Shown: positions 1-9,579, numbered from the stretch's first letter. The stretch is DNA of 64,000 bases from Streptomyces sp. NBC_00461 (GCF_036013935.1 NZ_CP107902.1:7969001-8033000); one strand, 5' to 3'. Translations and numbers: made by a program. Notes: generated by a model not told the origin, from the sequence alone.

Positions 1-209
1 GTAGCGCGCATAACCTGCGTCTCGCTCCGCTCGCTGCAACCCCGTCAGCGGCAGGAATTCCCCCTCCGATTGTGTGCCCACCACCCCGCGGGCTTCGCGT
101 CGCGCTCATCCCGGCCGCACTCCGCGGCCGTCCACAGCACCATCACCCGCCGTCGCGGCCCCGTCCCCAAGCCCCGGACCCACACCCGTACTTCACAGCA
201 GAGGTGGCC

Positions 210-1481
210 ATGTCCCCTGAGCAGAACCCCAGCAGATCGTTCGGCCGCAGGTCCTTCCTGCGCGCCTCCGGCACCGTGGCGGCGGCGGGATTCCTCGCCG
301 CGTGCGGTGGGAACACCGGTCGCGGCGCCGGCTCCGGCGGTAAGGCGGCGATCAGCCAGTGGTACCACCAGTACGGCGAGGCGGGCACCCAGCAGGCGGC
401 GCTGCGTTACGCGAAGGCGTACACCAAGGCCGACGTGTCGGTGCAGTGGATCCCCGGTGACTTCGCCTCCAAGCTCTCCAGCGGCCTGGTCTCCAGCAGC
501 GGCCCCGACGTCTTCGAGTTCCACCCCGACGTCCAGATGGCCAAGTCCGGGCAGATCGTGCCGCTGGACGACATCATCGCGGACGTGAAGTCCGACTTCA
601 CGGAGAAGGACCTGGCCGCCAACTCGGTGGACGGCAAGGTCTACGGCATCCGCATGATCGACGACCCGCAGTTCCTGTACTACCGCAAGAGCCTGCTGGA
701 GAAGGCGGGCGTCCAGCCCCCGACCACCTTCGACGAGCTGATAGAGGTCTCCCGCAAGCTCGACAAGGGCGGGGTCAAGGGCCTGTACCTTGGCCTGAAG
801 GGGGGCAGCGACATCCTGGCCAGTCCACTGGTCTGGGCCACCGGCAGTGAACTGCTGACCGCCGACCACAAGGTCGCCTTCGACACCCCGGCGACGGTCG
901 AGGGCCTGAAGAAGATGCGCGAGCTGTACACGAGCAAGTCGCTGCTGCTCGGCGCGCCCACCGACTGGTTCGACCCGTCGGCGTTCATCCAAGGCCTGAC
1001 GGCGATGCAATGGTGCGGCTTGTGGGCGATGCCCGGCATCAAGAAGGCGTTGGGCGACGACTTCGGCATCGTCCCGCTGCCCGGCATGGGAAGCGCCGGC
1101 CGCCCAGTGGTCTACAACGGCGGCTGGTCCACGTACGTCAGCGCCAAGGCCAAGGACGTCGACGCGGCCAAGGCGTTCGTGAAGTGGCTGTGGATCGAGC
1201 AGACGAAGCTCCAGGAGGACTGGTGCACCTCCTACGGCTTCCACATCCCCCCGCGCAAGAGCCTGGCGGCGAAGGCCACCAAGCTGCAGAGCGGCACCGC
1301 CGCCGAGGCGGTGAAGCTCTTCGGGACCAACGGGCACTACGACGACCCGTACTGGACCCAGGGCATGATGACGATTTCCCAGGACATGGTGAACAACGCC
1401 GTGGTCAGCGGAAAGAACCCCGAGTCCGAGGTGGCCAAGGCCCGTACCCGGGTCGAGGCCGAACTCAAGAAGATCGCCTGA
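210..1481 (+). CDS. Sugar ABC transporter substrate-binding lipoprotein (CUT1 type)
   Basis: A 423-aa extracellular solute-binding protein for a carbohydrate ABC importer. The N-terminus has a twin-arginine motif (GRRSFLRA, about residues 12-19), a short hydrophobic stretch and a lipobox LAAC ending at Cys32, so it should be Tat-exported and lipid-anchored. An upstream in-frame extension to position 72 is possible, but ATG 210 follows a GAGG purine run and puts the signal peptide at the N-terminus. Two permease genes follow at short spacing. There is no ATPase gene nearby, as is usual for Streptomyces CUT1 systems, which share the ATPase MsiK. The adjacent GH51 and GH43 genes suggest arabinose- or galactose-containing oligosaccharides as ligand. 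That substrate is an inference. Confidence 0.9.
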   Translation: MSPEQNPSRSFGRRSFLRASGTVAAAGFLAACGGNTGRGAGSGGKAAISQWYHQYGEAGTQQAALRYAKAYTKADVSVQWIPGDFASKLSSGLVSSSGPDVFEFHPDVQMAKSGQIVPLDDIIADVKSDFTEKDLAANSVDGKVYGIRMIDDPQFLYYRKSLLEKAGVQPPTTFDELIEVSRKLDKGGVKGLYLGLKGGSDILASPLVWATGSELLTADHKVAFDTPATVEGLKKMRELYTSKSLLLGAPTDWFDPSAFIQGLTAMQWCGLWAMPGIKKALGDDFGIVPLPGMGSAGRPVVYNGGWSTYVSAKAKDVDAAKAFVKWLWIEQTKLQEDWCTSYGFHIPPRKSLAAKATKLQSGTAAEAVKLFGTNGHYDDPYWTQGMMTISQDMVNNAVVSGKNPESEVAKARTRVEAELKKIA

Positions 1482-1496
1482 GGGGCCCTGACAGGC

Positions 1497-2465
1497 ATGA
1501 CAACCACCACCACCCGTGGCGCCCGTCCGGGCGCCACCGCGCCACCCGGCGCCGCAGCGAAGGCGAAACGTGACAGGCACGGGACGCGAGGCAGCACCCG
1601 CACCTTCTGGCTCTTCGCGGGTCCCTTCCTGGCCGGTCTCCTGCTGTTCGTCTACGTGCCGGTCGGCTGGAGCTTCTACCTGAGCCTCTTCCAGGCCCAG
1701 AACACGGTCACCCCGACGAAGTTCGTCGGCCTGGGCAACTACGCGGACATCCTCACCGAAGGGCCGTTCACCGACAGCCTGTGGACCTTCACGCTCTTCG
1801 CGTTGATCGTCGTCCCTCTCACCTACGTCCTGGCTCTGGCGCTCGCGCTGCTCGTCCACCGCATCCGCGTCGCCCGTGCCTTCTTCCGGTCGGTGTTCTT
1901 CATACCCACCGCGTGCTCCTACGTCGTGGCCTCGATGGTGTGGAAGCTGTCGATCTTCAACGGGGTGCGCTTCGGTCTCGCCAACACCGTCCTGGGCTGG
2001 TTCGGGATCGAACCCGTCGCCTGGATCGGCACCGTCTCCCCGCCCTGGTACTGGATGGTGCTGGTCACCCTACGGCTCTGGCTCCAGCTGGGCTTCTACA
2101 TGATCCTCTTCCTGGCCGCCCTCCAGCAGATCCCCAAGGAACTGTACGAAGCGGCCTGGACGGACGGCGCCCGACCCGGCTGGCAGACCTTCCGGCACAT
2201 CACCCTGCCGCAGCTGCGCACCACCTCGGTCGCCGTGGTGCTCCTCATGCTGATCGCGGCCTACCAGGCGTTCGACGAGTTCTACAACCTGCTGCCCAAC
2301 ACCCCCTACGCACGGCCGCCGTTGGTCTACCTCTACTACACGGCCCTCGGGCAGGGTCAGGACTTCGGCCACGGCAGCGCCGGGGCGCTGGTGCTGTCGG
2401 CACTCATCACGATGGTGACGCTGCTGCAGGGCAGGATCTTCGGCTTCGGAAAGGCGGACAGCTGA
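1497..2465 (+). CDS. Sugar ABC transporter permease, MalF/LacF-like
   Basis: A 322-aa inner-membrane permease with six predicted hydrophobic segments. The EAA loop of binding-protein-dependent permeases is visible around residues 215-235 (ELYEAAWTDGARPGWQTFRHITLP), where the shared ATPase docks. A charged, Pro/Ala/Thr-rich N-terminal tail of about 35 residues precedes the first helix. It starts 15 bp after the binding protein and its stop codon overlaps the start of the next permease (TGATG), so the two permeases are translationally coupled. They should form the heterodimeric channel. Confidence 0.92.
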   Translation: MTTTTTRGARPGATAPPGAAAKAKRDRHGTRGSTRTFWLFAGPFLAGLLLFVYVPVGWSFYLSLFQAQNTVTPTKFVGLGNYADILTEGPFTDSLWTFTLFALIVVPLTYVLALALALLVHRIRVARAFFRSVFFIPTACSYVVASMVWKLSIFNGVRFGLANTVLGWFGIEPVAWIGTVSPPWYWMVLVTLRLWLQLGFYMILFLAALQQIPKELYEAAWTDGARPGWQTFRHITLPQLRTTSVAVVLLMLIAAYQAFDEFYNLLPNTPYARPPLVYLYYTALGQGQDFGHGSAGALVLSALITMVTLLQGRIFGFGKADS

Positions 2466-3337
2466 TGGCCACCTCCTCCACCACCCCGGTCCGCGGCCGT
2501 CCACGTGCGGTGCGCGGACGGGCCGGCAGCATCGCCGTCTATGCCGTCGCGGTCGTCGCGGCGCTGCTGTTCCTGGTCCCGTTCTATCTGCTGATCCGCA
2601 ACAGTCTGGCCACCGACGCCGACCTCACCGGCGTGCACTGGAAGTTCTTCCCGACCGTGCTGCACTGGGAGAACATCTCCGAGCTGTTCAACGACCCCGC
2701 GGTTCCCATGGCGCACAGCATGTGGAACTCGCTCGTCGTCGGGGTGCTCGGCACCGCCGGGCAGCTGCTGGTCTGCTCCCTGGCCGGCTACGCGCTGGCC
2801 CGCGTCCCGTACCGGCACGCCAACAAGATCTTCTACGCGGTGCTGGCCACCCTCATGATCCCCAGCGCGGTCACCTTCGTGCCCAGCTTCGTCCTCGTGT
2901 CGTCACTGGGCTGGGTCTCCAGCCTGCAAGGTCTGATCGTGCCCGGCCTGTTCAGCGGCTTCACCGCCTTCCTCTTCCGGCAGTACTTCCTCGGCTTCCC
3001 CAAGGAACTGGAGGAGGCCGCCCGGATCGACGGTCTCGGCAGCTGGGGCACGTACTGGCGGATCGTCGTCCCCAACTCGACTGGTTTCTTCTCGGCGATC
3101 GCGGTGATCACCTTCATCACCAACTGGAACGCCTTCCTGTGGCCGCTGGTCATCGGCCAGGACCAGTCCAGCTGGACGGTGCAGGTGGCCCTGTCGACCT
3201 TCACCACCGCGCAGACCGTCAACATCCACGAGCTGTTCCTCGCCGCCACCGTGTCCATCCTGCCGCTGGTGCTCGTCTTCCTCTTCCTGCAGCGATACCT
3301 GGTCGAAGGCGTCGCGCACACCGGCATCAAGGGCTGA
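2465..3337 (+). CDS. Sugar ABC transporter permease, MalG/LacG-like
   Basis: A 290-aa second permease subunit. I chose ATG 2465 because it overlaps the TGA of the upstream permease and is followed directly by a basic N-terminus and the first membrane segment (AVYAVAVVAALLFLVPFYLL). A longer open frame reaches back to 1781 but lies inside the upstream gene. The EAA-type coupling loop reads KELEEAARIDGLGSWGTYWRIVVP. Its last residues (RYLVEGVAHTGIKG) match the C-terminal signature common to MalG-type proteins (GLTAGAVKG-like). It is the last transport gene before the glycosidases. Confidence 0.92.
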   Translation: MATSSTTPVRGRPRAVRGRAGSIAVYAVAVVAALLFLVPFYLLIRNSLATDADLTGVHWKFFPTVLHWENISELFNDPAVPMAHSMWNSLVVGVLGTAGQLLVCSLAGYALARVPYRHANKIFYAVLATLMIPSAVTFVPSFVLVSSLGWVSSLQGLIVPGLFSGFTAFLFRQYFLGFPKELEEAARIDGLGSWGTYWRIVVPNSTGFFSAIAVITFITNWNAFLWPLVIGQDQSSWTVQVALSTFTTAQTVNIHELFLAATVSILPLVLVFLFLQRYLVEGVAHTGIKG

Positions 3338-3402
3338 CCGCAGAGCACCCCGGCAACCGCACAGAACGCCACTCTTCGCACCGACCCATCCCGGAGTGAC
3401 CC

Positions 3403-4938
3403 ATGACCAAACCCGCCGGCCACCCGCCGCTCGCAGCGGCCGTACATCTGGACCCCAACTTCACCGTCGGCGAGGTGCATCCGCGGCTGTTCGGATCCTT
3501 CGTCGAGCACCTCGGCCGCTGCGTCTACACCGGCGTCTTCGAACCGGACCACCCGAGCGCCGACGAGGACGGACTGCGCACCGACGTCCTGGCCCTGATC
3601 CGGGAACTGGGCGTCACCATGGTCCGCTACCCCGGCGGCAACTTCGTCTCCGGCTACCGCTGGGAAGACGGAGTCGGCCCGGTGGAGCAGCGGCCCCGCC
3701 GGCTCGACGGCGCCTGGCGGACCGTCGAGACGAACCAGTTCGGGCTGAACGAGTTCATGCGCTTCGCGGCAAGGGCCGACGTCGAGCCGATGCAGGCCGT
3801 CAACCTCGGCACCCGCGGCCTCCAGGAGGCACTCGACCTCCTGGAGTACACCAACCACCCCGGCGGCACGGCCTTCTCCGAGCTGCGCCGCTCGCACGGC
3901 GTGGACAAGCCGCACGGCATCCGGCTGTGGTGCCTGGGCAACGAGATGGACGGCCCCTGGCAGCTCGGCCACAAGAGCGCCGACGAATACGGCCGCCTCG
4001 CCGCCGTCACCGCCAAGGCCATGCGCGATGTCGACCCCGGTCTGGAACTGGTCGCCTGCGGAAGCTCCAACCGCTCCATGCCGACCTTCGGCGCCTGGGA
4101 GGCGACGGTCCTGGAGCACACGTACGACCTCGTCGACTTCATCTCCTGCCACGCCTACTACGAGGAAAGTGACGGCGACGTCGACAGCTTCCTCGCCTCG
4201 GCCGCCGACATGGAGGCCTTCATCGACGGGGTGGTCGCCACCGCCGACCACATCGGGGCCAAGCGCCACTCGAGCAAGCGGATCAACCTCTCCTTCGACG
4301 AGTGGAACGTCTGGTACCAGAGCCGGCCGGTCAACAACACCGACACCCCGGACTGGAGCGTGGCCCCGCGCCAGCTCGAGGACGTCTACAACGTCACCGA
4401 CGCCGTCGTGGTCGGCAGCCTGCTGATCACCCTGCTGCGCCACTGCGACCGCGTCACCGCGGCCTGCCTCGCCCAGCTGGTGAACGTGATCGCACCCATC
4501 ATGACCGAGCCCGGCGGCCCGGCCTGGCGACAGACCATCTATTACCCCTTCGCCGACGCGGCCCGCCACGGTGGCGGCCAGGTGCTCCGGCTCGCCCTGG
4601 ACAGCCCCGTCCACGACACCGCCCGCTACGGCGAGGTGCCCCTGCTGCACGCGACCGCGGTCCAGCAGGAGGACGGGACGCTCACAGTCTTCGCCGTCAA
4701 CCGGGACACCGCGCGGCCGCTCGAACTCACCGCCGACCTGCGGGCGTTCAACCCGGTGGCCGGGCAGGTGACGCACACCGCCCTGGCCGACCCCGACCGC
4801 CACGCGGCCAACACGCTCCGGCATCAGGACCGCGTGACCCCGAAGCCGGTGACCGGCACCGTCACGGACGGCGGACGGCTGAGCGCCCTGCTGCCGCCGA
4901 TGTCCTGGAACACCATCACCATCCCGCTCGCCCCCTGA
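3403..4938 (+). CDS. abfA: Intracellular alpha-L-arabinofuranosidase, GH51
   Basis: A 511-aa GH51 enzyme, normal length for the family, that removes terminal alpha-L-arabinofuranosyl residues from arabino-oligosaccharides. No signal peptide is visible, so it should act in the cytoplasm on imported sugars. The acid/base Glu is E181 in WCLGNEMDGPW and the nucleophile is E300 in SFDEWNVWYQ. The family start VHPRLFGSFVEHLGRCVYTGVFEP is intact. GGAG lies 8 bp upstream of ATG 3403, and the gene sits 65 bp behind the permease, probably in the same operon. Confidence 0.95.
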   Translation: MTKPAGHPPLAAAVHLDPNFTVGEVHPRLFGSFVEHLGRCVYTGVFEPDHPSADEDGLRTDVLALIRELGVTMVRYPGGNFVSGYRWEDGVGPVEQRPRRLDGAWRTVETNQFGLNEFMRFAARADVEPMQAVNLGTRGLQEALDLLEYTNHPGGTAFSELRRSHGVDKPHGIRLWCLGNEMDGPWQLGHKSADEYGRLAAVTAKAMRDVDPGLELVACGSSNRSMPTFGAWEATVLEHTYDLVDFISCHAYYEESDGDVDSFLASAADMEAFIDGVVATADHIGAKRHSSKRINLSFDEWNVWYQSRPVNNTDTPDWSVAPRQLEDVYNVTDAVVVGSLLITLLRHCDRVTAACLAQLVNVIAPIMTEPGGPAWRQTIYYPFADAARHGGGQVLRLALDSPVHDTARYGEVPLLHATAVQQEDGTLTVFAVNRDTARPLELTADLRAFNPVAGQVTHTALADPDRHAANTLRHQDRVTPKPVTGTVTDGGRLSALLPPMSWNTITIPLAP

Positions 4939-5009
4939 GCGGCCCCAGGATCCCACCGCTCGACCCGTACCCCTGCACCCTCCGCGGACCTCAATGGAGA
5001 GGCGACCCC

Positions 5010-6515
5010 ATGCCCGACACCACATCGCACCGCACACCGCCACCGCGCGCCCGGTGGCGGACCACCCTCGTCACGCTCCTGACTCTGCTCGGCGGCCTCG
5101 CCGCCCTGCTCGTACCCGCCACACCGGCACAAGCGGCCTCGGTGACGTTCACGACGGGTGCCGACCGGACCGACCAGAACGGCAACACCCTGCAGTTGCA
5201 CGGCCTGGGCATCATCAAGGTGGGCAGCACCTGGTACGGCTTCGGCGAGGACAAGACCGGCAGGACGTCGGGGGACACGTCGTTCCAGGACATCACCTGC
5301 TACTCCTCGACCGACCTGGCGAACTGGACCTACCGCGGTCAGGCCCTGAGCCGGCAGGCCAGCGGTGACCTGGGCCCCAGCCGCATCGTGGAGCGGCCGA
5401 AGGTCATATACAACGCGTCGACCAGCACGTACGTGATGTACATGCACATCGACAGCACCAACTACTCCGAGGCCAAGGTCGGTGTGGCCACGAGCAGCAC
5501 GCCGTGCGGCCCGTACACCTACCGGGGAAGCTTCCGCCCGCTGGGCAACCTCAGCCGTGACCTCGGCCTGTTCCAGGACACCGACGGCACCGCCTACCTG
5601 CTGAGCGAGGACCGCAACAACGGCCTGCGCATCGACAAGCTGTCCGCCGACTACCTCTCCGTGGACAGCGCGGTGGCGGTGCTGGGCAGCGGCGGCAGCA
5701 GTGGCAGCGTCGAGGCACCCGCCATGGTGAAGATCAACGGCATGTACTACGTCTTCGGCTCCCACCTGACCGGCTGGAGCCTGAACGACAACGTCTACGC
5801 CACCGCCACCTCGCTGAGCGGCCCGTGGTCGGCGTTCCGCGATTTCGCCGCCCCCGGCACCAAGACCTACGGCAGCCAGACGGCGAACGTCATCACGGTC
5901 CAGGGCACCTCCGGCACCACGTACATCTACGCCGGTGACCGCTGGGACACCTCCAACCTGGGCGGGTCGAAGCTGATCTGGCTGCCGCTGACCATCCGGG
6001 GTACGACGGTGAACCTCGGTCAGTACCCGACCTGGTCCCTCGACGCGGCCGTGGGCACCTGGACGGCCGGCAGCGGGATCCCGTCGGAGGGCGTCCACAC
6101 GCTGAAGAACCTCAGCAGCTCGATGCTGATGGACGTCTCCAACGGCTCCACCGCGACCGGCGCCAAGATCATCCAGTGGCCGTCCGCCGGCGGTACCAAC
6201 CAGCAGTGGACCCTCACCCGGGTGGCGGACAACATCTACACGCTCAAGAGCGTCAAGAGTGGCCTGTGCCTGGACGTCCCGAGCAAGTCGACCACTGCCG
6301 GCGTCCAGTTGCACCAGTGGACCTGCAACGGTGGGGCGAACCAGCAGTGGGCCCTCGACCTGACCGGCAGCTACACCGGCAGCAACTACATGCTGGTGGG
6401 CGTCGGCAGCGGCCTGCACATCGGCGTCGCGGGCTCCACCACCCAGGGAGCAGCGGTGGACCAGGAGCTCGGCGGCAGCGCGAGCGCCAACAGCGAGACC
6501 TGGACTCTCTCCTGA
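5010..6515 (+). CDS. Secreted GH43 enzyme with CBM13: likely exo-beta-1,3-galactanase
   Basis: A 501-aa exported protein with a basic N-terminus, a hydrophobic core and a cleavage site near AQA-A (about residue 37). The GH43 domain (about 38-350) carries ERPKVIYN, RPLG-SRDLGLF and YLLSEDRNNGLRI segments that I associate with subfamily 24, the exo-beta-1,3-galactanases. Those enzymes lack the usual base Asp and use a Gln. Candidate catalytic residues here are E235 (SVEAPAM) and Q290 (GSQTANVI). The C-terminal 140 residues form a ricin-type CBM13 with NQQW repeats. GH43 plus CBM13 is the layout known for Streptomyces arabinogalactan-degrading galactanases. The exact specificity is inferred. ATG 5010 follows GAGAGGCGA; a longer in-frame extension is rejected. 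Confidence 0.82.
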   Translation: MPDTTSHRTPPPRARWRTTLVTLLTLLGGLAALLVPATPAQAASVTFTTGADRTDQNGNTLQLHGLGIIKVGSTWYGFGEDKTGRTSGDTSFQDITCYSSTDLANWTYRGQALSRQASGDLGPSRIVERPKVIYNASTSTYVMYMHIDSTNYSEAKVGVATSSTPCGPYTYRGSFRPLGNLSRDLGLFQDTDGTAYLLSEDRNNGLRIDKLSADYLSVDSAVAVLGSGGSSGSVEAPAMVKINGMYYVFGSHLTGWSLNDNVYATATSLSGPWSAFRDFAAPGTKTYGSQTANVITVQGTSGTTYIYAGDRWDTSNLGGSKLIWLPLTIRGTTVNLGQYPTWSLDAAVGTWTAGSGIPSEGVHTLKNLSSSMLMDVSNGSTATGAKIIQWPSAGGTNQQWTLTRVADNIYTLKSVKSGLCLDVPSKSTTAGVQLHQWTCNGGANQQWALDLTGSYTGSNYMLVGVGSGLHIGVAGSTTQGAAVDQELGGSASANSETWTLS

Positions 6516-6519
6516 CCGC

Positions 6520-6560
6520 GTGCCCCGGCGACCCCGCCACCGAGCGGGCCGCCGGGGCAC
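6520..6560 (+). terminator. Stem-loop after the GH43 gene
   Basis: Perfect 10-bp arms GTGCCCCGGC (6520-6529) and GCCGGGGCAC (6551-6560), with a smaller CCCGC/GCGGG hairpin inside the loop. They begin 4 bp after the GH43 stop codon. No clear T-tract follows, which is common in streptomycetes. It probably ends or attenuates transcription before the damaged GH95-like gene. Confidence 0.6.
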
Positions 6561-6690
6561 GTCCCATACGGGGGATCACCTCACGGGGCCGATGCGGACC
6601 GGGACGTTGTCCGCTCGTCCGCCAATGACTCCCCACACATCCCAACTCCCGCATTCCACACAGCCCGCAGCAGACAACGGAGTTTGCGCA

Positions 6691-7838
6691 ATGGACCACT
6701 CATTGGATCGCAGACGCTTCCTGACCGCTGCCGCACTGACCGCCGGAGCGGCCGCCCTCCCCGGCGGTTTCCTCTCGGGGAAGGCCGCGGCCGCCGTCCT
6801 GCCGCAGATCACCGTCCCCCACCGCGGCATCTACGACACCTCCCCGCCTCCTCCTGGACCGACGGCTTCCTCACCGGCAACGGCGAGTACGGAGCCATCC
6901 TCCACGGGGCGGCCACGCTGGAGAAGGTGGTCTTCAACTACCACCGACTGGTGCTGCCGAACGGCACCCGCACCGTGAAGCCACCCGTGATCGCCGGCCG
7001 CCTGGAGGGCGTACGCGACAAGGCACTTGCCGGGAACTACTCCGGCGCCAACAGCGACTTCGCCTCCGGCTGGTCACTGCGCTGGACGCAGACCTACCAT
7101 CCCGCGTACGAACTGCGCATCGCCACCCCGGGCATGACCACGGTCAACGACTACGGCAGGGTCGACGACTTCCGCACCGGCGAGGTCAGCTCCAGCTGGA
7201 CCGACCAGTACGGCACCTGGACCCGCAGGGCCTTCGTCTCCCGCACCGCCACCCTGTCCATCACCTCCGCCGTCAACCAGGACGTCACCCTCATCAGCCG
7301 CCGCGGCATGACATCGGTGACCACGTCGGCGACCGTGGTCTCCTCTCCCCTGGGCACCCACGCGCGCAAGGTCACGCTGGCCGCCGGGCAGCGCACGGAC
7401 ATCACCGTCTCCCTGCTCGGCGGCTGGTTCCGGCTGGTCAACCGGCGCAGCGGCAAGGCCCTGGACGTCTCCGGCGCCAGCACGGCCGACGGCGGGAAGA
7501 TCATCCAGTACACCTCGTCGGGCGCCATCAACCAGCAGTGGCGGTTCCTGCCCAACGCCGACGGCTCCTTCCGCCTCGCCGCCCGCCACAGCGGCAAGGT
7601 CCTCGACAGCCCCGGCGGCTCCGCCCAGGGCACCCAGCTCGTCCAGTGGCAGGACACGGGCGGCGACGACCAGCGGTGGAAGCTCGTCGACGCGGGCGGC
7701 GCCTACCACCGGCTCGTCAACGTCGGCAACGGCTGGTGCGTGGACGTCGCAGACGGCTCCACGGCCGACAACGCCCGCGTCGTCCAGTGGCCGGCCGGTA
7801 CCGGCACCAACCAGCAGTGGCAGCTCGACGCCCTGTGA
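6691..7838 (+). pseudogene. Broken GH95-like glycoside hydrolase with C-terminal CBM13
   Basis: ATG 6691 opens a Tat signal (SLDRRRFLTAAALTAG) and a start typical of exported GH95 alpha-L-fucosidases/galactosidases. Around 6846 one base is missing from the run TCCCCGCCTCC: the frame reads on as PPPPGPTAS, while the next frame continues the expected SSWTDGFLTGNGEYGAILHG. After about 160 more residues of the N-terminal GH95 domain (to LISRRGM, about 7310), the sequence jumps to what looks like the enzyme's extreme C-terminus (ARKVTLAAGQRTDITVSL) and then a complete CBM13. GH95 enzymes are about 750-800 aa, so the central (alpha/alpha)6 catalytic barrel is gone. Two independent lesions make a simple sequencing error insufficient. 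The family call rests on the N-terminal domain. Confidence 0.75.
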
Positions 7839-7926
7839 CGGAACGGTGCGGTGCGGAATTCCCCGGCCGCACCGAGGCCCGTCGCACGCCCTCGGTCCGC
7901 GCGCGGAGGGCGTCCTCGGCAGCGAC

Positions 7927-8614
7927 CTGGCGCGCAGATCAGGTCGAGGGTGAACCCGGCTTCAACCCGATGGGCACCGGTGAGCCGACCGTCGGCGCGG
8001 ACGGCACCACCCGCGGCGACACCTGCCACCTGGACGTCGTCGACCGCTGGGGCAACATGGTCGCGGCCACGCCCAGCGGCGGCTGGCTGCAGTCCAACCC
8101 GGTCGTGCCCGAACTGGGCTTCCTGCTCGGCACCCGCCTGCAGATGACCTGGCTGGAGGAGGGCCTGCCGAACTCGCTGACGCCCGGCCGCCGGCCCCGC
8201 ACCACCCTCACGCCCTCCCTCGCCCTGCGCGACGGAGTCCCCGTCATGGCCTTCGGTACACCCGGCGGGGACCAGCAGGACCAGTGGCAGCTGCACTTCT
8301 TCCCGGCCGTCGCCCTGCGCGCACGGGTCCGCGGCGGCCTCGACCTCCAGGGCGCGATCGACGCCCCGAACTGGCACAACGACAGCTTCCCGGGCTCGTT
8401 CCACCCACGCGGCATGCGGCCGGGGAGCGTGACCGTAGAGGCCCGCATGTGCCCCGATGTCGTCGAAGAGCTGCGGCGCCGAGGCCACGACGTGACCGTG
8501 GGCGCCGCCTGGTCGGAAGGCCGGCTGTGCGCGGTCGCCCGGGACCCGGAGACCGGCGTCCTGTCGGCGGCCGCGAACCCGCGGGGCATGCAGGGATACG
8601 CGGTCGGACGCTGA
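7927..8614 (+). pseudogene. 5'-truncated gamma-glutamyltransferase-family remnant
   Basis: About 228 codons read as the C-terminal (small-subunit) part of a gamma-glutamyltransferase-like N-terminal nucleophile hydrolase. Visible segments are GDTCHLDVVDRWGNMVAATPSGGW, where the Thr corresponds to the usual autocleavage nucleophile, then PGRRPRTTLTPSLALRDG and FGTPGGDQQ. The large subunit, the start codon and any ribosome site are missing. The frame simply runs in from the 3' part of the preceding pseudogene. A rescue start at ATG 7971 is conceivable but would give only half an enzyme. The junction at about 7920 shows no insertion sequence. With the neighbouring pseudogene, this marks the interval as a deletion scar. 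Confidence 0.78.
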
Positions 8615-8745
8615 TGGCGCGCCCCTGGCGGACGCTGATCGCGCGCGCCGAGCCGTGATCGTCGAGTACTCGGAGTTCATCCCGATTCCACCGGCGAGCC
8701 ACCGGCTCGGCGCGGATTGTCAGTGGCGCATGCTCTCATGGGCGC

Positions 8746-9579
8746 ATGATCGAAGACACGGAAACCATCGACGAGTTTCTCGCCCGCCACTCGGCCGACG
8801 TGGGGGAGGCGGTCCGCACGGCCGCCGCGGCCGAGATCATGCCCCGCTTCCGCCGGCTCGCCGCACACGAGGTCGACCAGAAGGCCGGACCGTACGACCT
8901 GGTGACCGACGCCGACCGCCTCGCCGAGCGGTACCTCACCAAAACCCTCGGCGCCCTGCTGCCCGGTTCCGTCGTCGTCGGCGAGGAGGCGGTGCACGCC
9001 GACCCGACGACGTACGAGGCGATACAGGGCGACGCACCGGTCTGGATCGTCGACCCGGTCGACGGGACCCGTCAGTTCGTGCACGGCGACTCCGGCTTCT
9101 GCACGCTGGTCGCGCTCGCCCGGCACGGAGTCCTGCTCGCCTCATGGACGTACGCACCGGCCCGCGCCCAACTCGCCGTCGCCATGAGGGGCCGGGGCGC
9201 CTTCCTCAACGACGAGCGGCTGCACGCCGGGTCACCCGCCCCCGGCCGCGATCTCCAAGTGGCCACCTCCCACCCGGACTACACCACCGACGAGCAGAAG
9301 AGCGAGCTGCTCGGCCTGTGGACCGACGGCGTCGCGCCCCGGCCCTGCGGCTCGGCGGGCCTGGAGTATCTCGCCATAGCGCGCGGCGAGTTGGACGCCA
9401 CGGCCTTCACCTGGGAGGCCGCCTGGGATCACGCGGCCGGCATCCTGCTGGTCGAGGAGGCGGGCGGCGCCCACCTGACGCGCACGGGGGAGCCGTTCCG
9501 CATCACCGGAGGCAATGCCCTGCCGTTCACCGCGGCCCGCGACGCGGCCACGGCCCGCCGGGTGGCCGGACTGCTGTAG
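8746..9579 (+). CDS. Inositol monophosphatase-family phosphatase
   Basis: A 277-aa Mg-dependent phosphatase of the inositol monophosphatase / histidinol-phosphatase (HisN) / CysQ fold. Metal-binding signatures are intact: GEEAV (about residues 79-83), DPVDGT (about 104-109) and WDHAAG near residue 228. Related actinomycete proteins include histidinol-phosphate phosphatase and inositol-1-phosphatase, and the sequence alone does not separate them. It starts 131 bp downstream of the degraded gamma-glutamyltransferase and seems to be a single gene, so context gives no pathway. Confidence 0.85.
   Translation: MIEDTETIDEFLARHSADVGEAVRTAAAAEIMPRFRRLAAHEVDQKAGPYDLVTDADRLAERYLTKTLGALLPGSVVVGEEAVHADPTTYEAIQGDAPVWIVDPVDGTRQFVHGDSGFCTLVALARHGVLLASWTYAPARAQLAVAMRGRGAFLNDERLHAGSPAPGRDLQVATSHPDYTTDEQKSELLGLWTDGVAPRPCGSAGLEYLAIARGELDATAFTWEAAWDHAAGILLVEEAGGAHLTRTGEPFRITGGNALPFTAARDAATARRVAGLL

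Noticed and set aside
1..209. A gene fragment at the left edge
   Set aside because: Short open frames exist, but none shows a motif or ribosome site. It is best read as the upstream region of the binding-protein gene.
45..1859. A 604-aa open frame on the minus strand opposite the binding-protein gene
   Set aside because: Its residues are Gly/Arg/Val-rich without domain structure, and it mirrors a well-supported gene on the other strand. It is a GC-bias shadow.
2833..5043. A 736-aa minus-strand frame opposite the permease and GH51 genes
   Set aside because: No recognisable motif, no ribosome site, and it lies opposite clear genes.
6516..8745. An insertion sequence as the cause of the gene decay
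   Set aside because: No transposase, terminal inverted repeats or target duplications could be seen around the two pseudogenes.
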